From positions 1 to 39,198 of the forward strand of contig CAYGTS010000005.1 in assembly GCA_964352905.1 (NCBI GenBank): a stretch of DNA of 39,198 bases. Reading direction: 5' to 3'. A program made the position numbers and the translations under genes. Shown here one piece after another: positions 23,919 through 33,200 of this stretch (position 1 is the first letter of the stretch; every line of letters begins with the position of its first letter). This DNA comes from CAYGTS01 sp964352905. Lineage in GTDB: Bacteria; Pseudomonadota; Gammaproteobacteria; JAHCLG01. Below the pieces are notes generated by a model. That model ran no database searches. It saw nothing but the letters and a program-made list of their open reading frames with translations, and had not been told where the DNA came from.

Positions 23919-26900
23919 CTACATTAGCAGACACGATTTATCTTGGCGTAATTCATCATCGCTAGGAACGGTTTCGGGTGCATAACGATGAAAAAATCGG
24001 CTTATCTTGTAAGAAGAGGAGATCCGAGCCTGTGCTAGTGGATGCCCTTGTTCAGCAGCACGCCGATAATATTCTGTTGCGACAGCTTGATTGACCATTA
24101 CACCTTGTCCTGTCTCATACATGTTCCCTAGTTGATAAATCGATTCAAGATGGCCATTAACAGCCGCTACTTGATAAAAACGTGCCGCAACGGCTAAATC
24201 AATTGGGGCTCCCCATCCATGTTTTTTCATGCTTGCCAAGCGATAATGTGCATCAAGATAATTCTGCTTAATGCCTTGCTCCACCTCCACCATAATGTAT
24301 TCAGACAATAATCGATACGCATGAGCTTCATCTTTAACACAACCACGCCCTGCGTGTAATAAACAAGCCAGGTAATATTTGGCGTGCACTTCGATGTTTG
24401 CACAGGCGGTATACCACTTGAAAGCATTAGCATCATCACGTGGGCCACCAACCCCTGTTTCTAATAATCTTGCTAAGCGATATTGTGAAAAATACTGTCC
24501 CTGCATCGCCGCTTGTTGATGATATTGGCGTGCTAATATCATGCTATTAGCATCAGCAGTTTCTTCAAGCATCTTGGCCACAATGCCAGCAGATTTTATA
24601 TGACCTGCGTCTGCCGCTATTCGATAGTAATTAAAGTATTCTTGCTCTCTATACTGTTTTGTCTGCTCCAACGCATGGGCAAAATAATAATGATCTTCAC
24701 CATTTTGACTAAATTGTCGCTGGCAATGCATTAAGTAATGAACCGCTTGCACAAAGTTTTTCTGATTAAAACAATGAAATCCATACTGATAACACGCTGC
24801 CTCATGAATCCCCTGTGAGTTGTCTGCTGCCTTTTTATAGTAGAACATGCCTTGAGTTTTGTCTTGATCGTTAAAGGCATCGTTGCTTAATAGATTGGCA
24901 TATTCATATTGAGCCTCTTGTGAACCAGCGTCAGCCGCTTGCTGATAGTACACCGCGGCTTCTCTCCAACTCCGAGCAGTGGACTGCTTGTAATAATAAC
25001 GCGCTAAGCTAAGCTTTGCAGAAACAACACCAAGCCCCGCTGCTCGTTGATACCAAGGAATGGCCTCTTGCCATTGGTTCATTTCCGCCAATAATTGCGC
25101 TAAAGGATAATACGCCTCTTGATAAGCCTGTTGGGCCGCTTTACGATACCACACTATTGCCTCCGGTTTTTTAATTGTTAAACCTTGCCCGCCATTAGCA
25201 AGCCAAAAAGCTAACCGATACTGCGCTTCTGTGTGATCTGAATTCGCTACCATTCGCAGATACTTCATCATCTTTGCATAATCACAAGGAGTTCCTTCGC
25301 CTTTTTCGTAACACAAGGCTAATTGATATTGCGCATTTCTATCTTGTTGATCCGCAGCGACTTGAAACCAGGAAAAGGCTAATTCTTGCTCGCCAACACG
25401 CCGATAATATTTCGCTAATAATATGATGGCAGGCAATTCTGCTTGGCGAGCAGCCTTTTGCAACCAAGCTTGTGCTAGCAAAACATCATATTCAATCACC
25501 GCTTCCTGACGCGATAAATGAAGTCGTCCCATTTGATATTGAGCATTAGCATGACCTTGCTCTGCTGCACGACGTAAAAAAATAATGGCTTCATTGGCAT
25601 CATGAGACAATAAATGGATCCCCCAATGATATTGTCCTTCCACATGATCTTGTAATGCTGCTTGGCGATACCAAGTCAACGCTCGTTGTCTATCTGACGT
25701 TAAGGTTAAGTCTGCCAATAAACATTGTGCGTGTGGATCTCCTTCTCTTGCTGCTCGCAAACATAATGCACGCACTCGTTCGGCATCGGCAGGGGCATCA
25801 CTATTGGTTTGTAATTGTTTGGCGGATTGATAATCAGGATGAAAAACAAGCGTGTCACTGGCCAAGGTCGCTAATTCCGCTTGTAATGCTTGCTCGGAAA
25901 AAAATTTACGTCGAATTTTTGCATCATTGATCAGTTGGCCAAGATCATGAGCATTGAATCCATCAGCATAACCTAGAATAATAAGACTGTATTTTGCTCT
26001 GGTCAATGCCACATTCAAGCGACGAAATTCTTCTAAAAAGGCGGTTATATGCGTTCGTACAAACGAAATAATAATAATATCGCATTCATCCCCTTGAAAA
26101 CCATCAACGGTGTTAACTTCAACCTTATCAAGCAATCGTGCACTTTTCAGTTGATGATGAATAAACTGTTTTTGCGCAAGATATGGCGTAATAACACCAA
26201 CGGTACTATTCAGTTTTGCTTGACGTAAATGACGAACAATTTGCAACACATAATGGGCTTCTTTACGATTAAAAACACTGTGACTATGCTCATTGGCCTC
26301 TGTTTTGCCTTTCACTTGATAAAATGCATAAGGTCGCCGCGCCAATCCCCTATTGGATAGAGGTTTCATCGGTAAAATATCTGGCGCTGTCACCAGCTGA
26401 TTATGATAATTTTGAGCAGAAGGCCATTGACAAATTTGCGGATGCATTCGATATTGCACCGTTAGCATTAAGTTTTCACAACCACATTCCTTGATCAAGC
26501 GCCACATCATTGACCAATCGTAATGCGACGTTTCCCCATCACGACGTTTTTTCTGCAACGCCTTGGAGATCACCGTCGCAGGTAATTGCGCTGGATCACC
26601 AACTAATAGTATTTTTTTCGGCTGATAGCGCATGGGAATTAAGGTCGCTGCTTCAACAGATTGTGCCGCTTCATCCACCAATAAAACATCAACCGGCGGC
26701 ATATCGATCAAACTTCGACGACCACAGGTCACTAAAGTAGCAAAAATAATCGTTGCTTGAGCTAATACGTGCTTTTCAACACTTCCTTTATTTTTGTGTT
26801 TCCACTTATCTTGTAAACGTCTACTAGCCGTTAACAACGCTTGTAAACTTGCTTCGCTAATGCTGCCCGAGTGGATTTGATCCGTTAATACATTAAGGTG

Positions 26901-28175
26901 ACGCCTGAGCTCATCAAATTCTTGGCGGCAAATCTCATTACTGGATCCGACTCGTGATTGACTAATAAAACCAAATTTTGTCAATTGCACGTCAACCAGA
27001 TCCCGCTTTTCAGAGAATAATGTCAACCAAGTTTCTAACTCTTTTACGTACAATGTTTTTCCCTGCGAAATTTGTGCTTTTTTTGCTTCACTCGTCTCAG
27101 CCATCGTCGATAGGCTATCCGCTATCACCGCATACCAAGCGGTTAAAGACAACGGTTTTAATGATTCGGGAATTTTGTGTTCGACTCCCACCAAAATCAT
27201 GGCTGCCTTTGGCGCTAGTTGCACCGCACGCTGCGCTAACACTTGAACCCCCTTATTTGAATGAGCACAAACCAAGGTGCGTTCTTGTTTAGCATCTAAT
27301 TTTTCTAATAAACGCGCAATCGTCGTTGTTTTACCCGTACCTGGCGGCCCTTGTAGTAAGAGGGTTGTATGGGAGGGAGCTGCTAGAAAATCTCTAACAG
27401 CACGAGACTGCAAACGATTTAACCCTTCAACCGTCCCCTTCCCCGAAATAGGAGGCAGGGTGATATTGCCTGATGCAATACGACGTAAACAAGGGAGATC
27501 CGTAGCAGCAAGACACGCTTCATACATCCGTTCTTCACTGACAATAGAGCCCAAATAATGTGCGCTCCAAACATGATCGGGCTGAAAGCAAGCGATATTC
27601 TCAGAAAACTCATCTGGCATGGCGATAATTTTAACAAGCAACTCTTGCTTCTCAGGCCGTTCACTGGCGATCCCCAACCATTCCCTTGGATATTCGGGAT
27701 CATTGGAGCGCAATACTAAAACATTCATCGAGTAACCATGTTCAATCGATTGTGGAATTTCTCCTCTAAACGATAAACACAGCGGATTACCCTCATGACG
27801 CGGTAATTTCCCTTGTCGAGCCAATCGCATTAAAAAGGGTTTAGCATCCGATAACGAAGGGGATAATGAATTTTGTTTAACACGATTTGAACCAACCGAA
27901 CTCAGATGCTGCTCATAGCGAGCAAGCTTCTCTAATCCCTCGGCAATAATCGCTCGCGCTTCCTCTAGAATAAACGGTTTAAAACGATGGTAATACTCCG
28001 TCAAATTGCGTGCGGCAGGCGGCAACGAGGCCTGTTGCTCCGCTTCAACCAATGGTTCACGTAACAATGACCAAGACCAACCCAACACTATTTGGGTAAA
28101 ATCCCGTTCGCTTTCCCAATCACCATCTTCATAGGCAGATCTCAGCGCCCGATGTGGATAGTTTGTTGCCATCAT
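23919..28175 (-). CDS. SF1 (Upf1-like) helicase with Sel1 repeats and C-terminal CaaX box
   Basis: The 1418-residue protein starts at an ATG with a good ribosome-binding site (GAGGAAAT). Residues of about 250-760 form a superfamily 1 helicase of the Upf1/DNA2 type: Walker A GPPGTGKTTT (276-285), motif II DEAAQ (501-505), GDPAQLP (526-532), QYRMHP, the VNTVDGFQGDE block and motif VI NVALTRAK. All catalytic motifs look intact. From about residue 800 to 1390 there are many Sel1/TPR-like repeats (for example YRRAAEQGHPLAQ). The protein ends DKSCLLM, a CaaX box with Met as X, which favours farnesylation in eukaryotic cells. The domain order and tail suggest a translocated effector that binds host membranes and acts on RNA or DNA; that is inference. 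Confidence 0.85.
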   Translation of the reverse strand: MMATNYPHRALRSAYEDGDWESERDFTQIVLGWSWSLLREPLVEAEQQASLPPAARNLTEYYHRFKPFILEEARAIIAEGLEKLARYEQHLSSVGSNRVKQNSLSPSLSDAKPFLMRLARQGKLPRHEGNPLCLSFRGEIPQSIEHGYSMNVLVLRSNDPEYPREWLGIASERPEKQELLVKIIAMPDEFSENIACFQPDHVWSAHYLGSIVSEERMYEACLAATDLPCLRRIASGNITLPPISGKGTVEGLNRLQSRAVRDFLAAPSHTTLLLQGPPGTGKTTTIARLLEKLDAKQERTLVCAHSNKGVQVLAQRAVQLAPKAAMILVGVEHKIPESLKPLSLTAWYAVIADSLSTMAETSEAKKAQISQGKTLYVKELETWLTLFSEKRDLVDVQLTKFGFISQSRVGSSNEICRQEFDELRRHLNVLTDQIHSGSISEASLQALLTASRRLQDKWKHKNKGSVEKHVLAQATIIFATLVTCGRRSLIDMPPVDVLLVDEAAQSVEAATLIPMRYQPKKILLVGDPAQLPATVISKALQKKRRDGETSHYDWSMMWRLIKECGCENLMLTVQYRMHPQICQWPSAQNYHNQLVTAPDILPMKPLSNRGLARRPYAFYQVKGKTEANEHSHSVFNRKEAHYVLQIVRHLRQAKLNSTVGVITPYLAQKQFIHHQLKSARLLDKVEVNTVDGFQGDECDIIIISFVRTHITAFLEEFRRLNVALTRAKYSLIILGYADGFNAHDLGQLINDAKIRRKFFSEQALQAELATLASDTLVFHPDYQSAKQLQTNSDAPADAERVRALCLRAAREGDPHAQCLLADLTLTSDRQRALTWYRQAALQDHVEGQYHWGIHLLSHDANEAIIFLRRAAEQGHANAQYQMGRLHLSRQEAVIEYDVLLAQAWLQKAARQAELPAIILLAKYYRRVGEQELAFSWFQVAADQQDRNAQYQLALCYEKGEGTPCDYAKMMKYLRMVANSDHTEAQYRLAFWLANGGQGLTIKKPEAIVWYRKAAQQAYQEAYYPLAQLLAEMNQWQEAIPWYQRAAGLGVVSAKLSLARYYYKQSTARSWREAAVYYQQAADAGSQEAQYEYANLLSNDAFNDQDKTQGMFYYKKAADNSQGIHEAACYQYGFHCFNQKNFVQAVHYLMHCQRQFSQNGEDHYYFAHALEQTKQYREQEYFNYYRIAADAGHIKSAGIVAKMLEETADANSMILARQYHQQAAMQGQYFSQYRLARLLETGVGGPRDDANAFKWYTACANIEVHAKYYLACLLHAGRGCVKDEAHAYRLLSEYIMVEVEQGIKQNYLDAHYRLASMKKHGWGAPIDLAVAARFYQVAAVNGHLESIYQLGNMYETGQGVMVNQAVATEYYRRAAEQGHPLAQARISSSYKISRFFHRYAPETVPSDDELRQDKSCLLM

Positions 28176-28305
28176 GGTTAAATTTCCTCAAAATGTTATT
28201 AACTACCTACATTCCGACGATCTCAGCAGAATAATTTTTAATTACCCCGTAGATATAGCATGCTGTATCACCAAATAGGTAAATTATTTTCTTTCTAAGC
28301 TCATT

Positions 28306-29540
28306 AGGGCGATTGCATCTTAATTAGTCCCCATCATTAATACTTTTTCAAGATAGTGCTCATCCCACCCCGCCAGTAATCGCCGATTTTTCATTCCGAC
28401 TTTAGAAGTATTCTCCTTTTTCAGCAGGTTAAGTGCCATCTTATTAATTAGCGCCATATTCATCCCCGCATTTCCCTGGCGAGCGTGCCATGCATCTTCA
28501 TTAAAACTAACATCGAGTTGCCAATGTAAATTATTTTCCACTTGCCAATGTGCTCGGGTCGCCGTTGCGATCCCCTCAATATGAGAGGCTACAATGCTGC
28601 TAATGTAATATCTATCTTCTATGCTTGTTTGCGATTGTATCGTACGTGTACTGCGCACCTTCACAATACTATTTAACTTCGCCCAACCTTCAGAATGAAG
28701 ACCTTCTGGCAATACACAAGCAAAATATTCTCTTTTCTCTATACGTCCATGTGCTTTTTCAAGCTCGTCTAGTTGATAAATCTTTGGTTTTAGTTTTCCA
28801 TCATCAACGGACTTAAAATAAAGTTCGACATCTTTATGTAAATTTCCTTGGTTCCCTTTAAGGGATAATAAATAATCCGCTTCTTTATCAGTAATTTTTT
28901 TCACTATTTCTTTTTGACAGCCCATCGCATCAAGTGTAATGGTCGCACCTGAGATATCCAACAAATCTAATAACAAAGGGATAGCCGTGATTTCGTTACT
29001 TTTATCGGTAACCACTTCCTGCCCTAATACCAATTGATTTTCACAACGCCAAACATTCACCATATGGAGCGCACCTAATCCTTTCACATTATTTTTAGTG
29101 CCACGCATGCTCTTGCCATCTACGGCAATAACTTTTTTCACTTTTTCGGCTAATGTTTCTACCCACGACGTGAAACACTTTGCAAATATCTCATTATTAA
29201 TCAATGAAAACACTCGACCAAAAGTATCATGCGATGGCAGCCCCTGGCTTAGATCTAAAAACTGACTGAGCCATTCTTGCCGCGCTCGGCTAAATCGCAC
29301 TATCGACACCCAGTCTTCCGCGCCGCAAATAACCGCACACAACGCAATAAAGATAATATTAATCAGTGCATATTTTTTTGTCCGCTCAATCCGTGGATCG
29401 TCTATATCACCAAAATAACGATGAATACTTGTATTCTTGGTCATTACTACTTCATCAAAAAGTAGTAATTGTTCAGTTCCTTACATTTTTGTCAACCTTT
29501 TTTTCATGAATTTTTTCATGAATTAAGATGCAATCGCCCT
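28306..29540 (-). mobile_element. ISAs1-family insertion sequence, complete
   Basis: Perfect 20-bp inverted ends lie at 28306-28325 (agggcgattgcatcttaatt) and 29521-29540, and bracket one full transposase gene. The 1235-bp length fits the family. The flanking bases outside the ends do not form a target duplication, which implies later rearrangement. Confidence 0.9.
28320..29444 (-). CDS. ISAs1-family transposase
   Basis: The 374-residue protein has typical ISAs1 features: FGDIDDPR at the start, LPSHDTFGRVFSLI, the DDE residues in VIAVDGKSMRG and ITLDAMGCQKEI, LSLKGNQG, and a C-terminal HWQVENNLHWQLDVSF plus EDAWHARQGNAGMN. It is full-length without frameshift and presumably functional. It lies between the helicase-Sel1 gene and a rhuM remnant. 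Moving copies may have shuffled the effector region. Confidence 0.93.
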   Translation of the reverse strand: MTKNTSIHRYFGDIDDPRIERTKKYALINIIFIALCAVICGAEDWVSIVRFSRARQEWLSQFLDLSQGLPSHDTFGRVFSLINNEIFAKCFTSWVETLAEKVKKVIAVDGKSMRGTKNNVKGLGALHMVNVWRCENQLVLGQEVVTDKSNEITAIPLLLDLLDISGATITLDAMGCQKEIVKKITDKEADYLLSLKGNQGNLHKDVELYFKSVDDGKLKPKIYQLDELEKAHGRIEKREYFACVLPEGLHSEGWAKLNSIVKVRSTRTIQSQTSIEDRYYISSIVASHIEGIATATRAHWQVENNLHWQLDVSFNEDAWHARQGNAGMNMALINKMALNLLKKENTSKVGMKNRRLLAGWDEHYLEKVLMMGTN

Positions 29541-29841
29541 GGGCGGTTATGGCTTTTAGATTGTAATATTTGGTATCTTGTGTTTGAGTCTTACCCTTTA
29601 TGGCACCATGCTTAGTGGTATGTCGAAAATTCCGACATACCACTGCTTCATCTAACTCACCCTCTTTAAATATATTTTTCAAAGGCTCGGTTATTGTGCT
29701 CCGGCCTTTTTCAAAAAGCTCTGCCATTTTTTTCTGAGTTAGCCATAAAGTCTCATCTTGAAAGAAAACATCAATATTAACTTTACCCGTTGCTGTTTTA
29801 AAAATAACGAAGTTTGAAAATTTTTCTAATGCTTTACTATT
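29541..29841 (-). pseudogene. RhuM family (virulence-associated) fragment
   Basis: The minus frame reads FKTATGKVNIDVFFQDETLW, then LTQKKMAELFEKGRSTITEP and CRNFRHTTKHGAIKG, with YYNLKAI at the end. These are the N-terminal Rhu M/Fic-like helix-turn-helix segments of the RhuM family, which is usually over 300 residues. The 5' end lacks an in-frame start after a TAA at 29844-29842. The 3' end is cut by the ISAs1 element. The rest of the gene is not on the other side of the IS, so DNA was lost. Confidence 0.7.
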
Positions 29842-30272
29842 TTAACCATATATACGATCTCGTTTTTCGTGTTTTGCTGGAATAGCTAATGTTATTAAAG
29901 TGACAACATTTTTTACTATTCTGTGGGATGTCTGGGCTATATTTATACTGATAGACTGATAGCCTTGTTGCACTAAACAATTCTGTGCAAAGTCCTTCAA
30001 TGAGACTTTCTATGGTACACCCTGTCATACTGAATCTCCATTTAAGCCCGCAGGGGATTCGCTATATTCAAAATCCTTGAGAAATCTAGAGATATTTCGT
30101 TTTGTTGAATCCCCCCACGGCATCGTTCTATTTTCAGGCCAGGTAACAAACAACCTTGGAATATTGAATTAGTCTAGGCAAAAATTTTGAAATTTTAAAT
30201 AATTTAATTGGCTTTTGATAGTATGGAGTTCGTGCGGCGCTTACGAAAAGAGATTCATCTTGTTTCGCCAGA
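29842..30272. other. Degenerate intergenic region
   Basis: About 430 bases lie between the rhuM remnant and the receptor-like gene. I find only short frames without recognisable motifs and no clear hairpin terminator. It is probably decayed sequence plus the 3' region of the downstream large gene. Confidence 0.4.
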
Positions 30273-33200
30273 CTATACGGCCAATTTCATCGATGAATCT
30301 CCACCATTTCCATTATTTTTTCCTTCTTCTAGGTCATCAGGTGCTCTTACGCCGCCGGACAAACTCGCATGGCTGATCTCCACGTCAGCAGTCGGTGCCC
30401 TTCTACGCAAAAATGCAGGACCTTGATAAAGGTTAACAGATGCCCCCAAGCTTTCGAAAAGCCTTAGCAACTTGGTATCTTCATGTTGCTGGGCCAATGT
30501 GTAGGGTGTCTGACCAAGCTGATTTGCCATATTGACTAACCCTTTTCTCACTTGTTGAACTTTAGCATGTTGAACAATTTGCTCAGAAAATTGATCGCTG
30601 CGCTTTTCTTCTAACGACATCAGTTGCCTTCTCGCAACGAGTTTGTGCAACACTGTATTTCTAAGCGAATCTTGAACTTTAATTTGCACATTCGGTTTTT
30701 CTAACATGGCCATGAAGAATTCCGGTGTATCCAATAAATAAAATAACAAAGGTTCTGTTTGAACAATCTGCCCTTGCGTTAATTCACCGTCATTCCAGGT
30801 ATTGATTTCCTGCACATCCAGTTGCTCAATCCGCCTTAAAATGCTGTCTTTTAGCCGTTTAATATCAGTACCTAATTGCTTACCTTTCTCAATAACTTCT
30901 GTAAATGCTAGGTGAGATGCCACCGTATCGCCCGATTTTTGTTTTGCAATTTCAGAAAAAACTTTTTGCTTTTCTTTATATTGCAGTAAGTCAGCAACCA
31001 ATTGGGCACAATTCGAAACATTGGATGGATTTTCTTTAACAGAAAAGGCACCTACAACCAAACCCACTTTACGCTTTCGACAATGCCGCCGCGCAAAAAA
31101 TCCGCCCGCCGCCAATGCTCCGCAAGCAGCCAGACTACCGATCGCAGCAACAACCGGAATCCATGCTGGGTTATCATTGGATGAGTTGCTGTCAGGTGGT
31201 TGCTTACTAACAATGACCCTAAAGGTTGTTTCATTTGCTGCATTAAATGCATCACGCAACATCAGGTTGACTGCGCTAACACCTGCTTCAGGCATACCAA
31301 GCAGTTGATAGCCTACAGCAATTAACCAAGGGGAATTTATTTTGATTGTCAGCGTTACTGCATCACCATCAGGATCGACACCTAGATTTTGCGGTATATC
31401 CAAACTAAAAAACTCACCCGTTGTCACATCGATATCCGAAAAAATTTGCTTAAATTCAGGGGGTCGATTTAACACTTGCAATACCGGCTTAAATTCAACC
31501 GTTTGATTGATTAAATCTCTCGCTTGGTCTATCAATGTATGATTACCTTGCTCCCCAGCTTGAGGTGTTCCAGAAATTCGTCTCGCATTCCAATCTGGGT
31601 GCAACCCTTTCGGCAATCCCGTCATGATTCGCACAAGCGGTTCTCCCGCTGGATCAATAAACGTATCATTGGGTAACAAAAATTCATACGGGGTATTGGG
31701 AAACGCAGGAGGTAACGTATAATTGCGGTACAATTCCGGTGGTGGATTTACAATAAACGTAACGTTAGCAGGAACCGGTTCCGTACTTAACTCGCCATCA
31801 CTCACACTGATCCAAAAAGACGATGGATTCGGACTCGTATCACTGACCCATTCAATCTCTTCCTGCGTAACTGCAGCTTGCGTAAAATTCGTTAGCGGAA
31901 CACCTGCAGTTTGCGATAATTGAAAATAACCGTTTTCAACATTCGTTACTTGAAACATAAGATTACCCGCAGGATTATCAACATCCGTTGCACTCAGCAT
32001 GCTGCTGTTAATCCGTAATGTTCTTCCTTGATCAATGACAAATTGGTGAGGCTCCAAGACAGGAGGATCATTAATCGCAACAATATTCATTATGAGGGAC
32101 ACTGGAATACTATCAAAACTACCATCGTTGACAGTTATATTGATGTTGCGCGTGGTGGTATCCGGATCATCCAAATCATTGCGAAATCTGACATTACACA
32201 ATGCTGTTTGATAGTTGATAAGAGTACCATCCCCCAACAAAGTTAATGTTCCCGTCACATTATCATAGAAACCAGTTATGTTAAGTTGGTTATCAAACGA
32301 TAGTACATCGCCGGATTGAAAATTGGTGATACTCACTTGTGCACTTTGCAGGTTCTTGTTATTCGTATCGCTTAGTAGCAAACCGCCGTCCACTGACATT
32401 TGCAAGTTTTCCCTAACTTCATCGCTTAATATTAAACCGCTATCCACTGTCACAGAAGCGCTATTTTCCGTGTAACTACCGTTACCAGCACTCAAGATGA
32501 TGGCAGGCGCATCATTAAACATTCTACCGTAAATACCACTACCTTCATTGTCCTGCCTATTCAACGTTATGACAAAGCCACCAGTCAACAAGGCAGCAAC
32601 AGAAGAACTGCCGAACGTATTGACCCAGAACTCATTCCCCATGCGATTACCAGCCGCATCGTAGCGCTGAGCATAATGAGCACCACTATACCACCACGTT
32701 ACGACAAAACCACCATCTGATAAGGCAGCAGCAGAATGAATAACATGATGACTTGTTGCAAGCGGATTAACTCGAAATCTGCCACCTACAGCACCGCCGG
32801 CCACATCATAGCGTTGGCCATAGACATCAGTATTGCTTTGACTATAAGTTTTCTGCCATGCCACCATAAAACCACCACCCAATAAAGCAGCAACCTGAGG
32901 AAAAAAAGAGGATCCGATATTTGCCTCAGCTGTGTCGATCCAAAATTCACTGCCCACAGTACCACCCACTGCATTGTAGAGCTGACCATAGATATGAAAA
33001 TGAAGAGGGTCTTGTCCATTACTAGCCCACGTTACAACAAAGCCACCATTCAATAAACCAACAACAGAAGATTCAACTTGGTATCCTGCCTTAAAAGTAT
33101 TAACTCGAAACTCCCCTCCTGCTTTATTACCCATCGCATCACAACGTTGGCCATAGACACCGTCGCTACTGCCATCTTGCCCAAAACTATGCCAAGTTAC

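Noticed and set aside
27277..27703. Frames of 90 or so residues on either strand within the helicase gene
   Set aside because: They are out-of-frame shadows of conserved helicase motifs and have no support of their own.
29837..30028. 63-residue minus-strand frame
   Set aside because: It has no motif, no good ribosome-binding site, and sits in decayed DNA.
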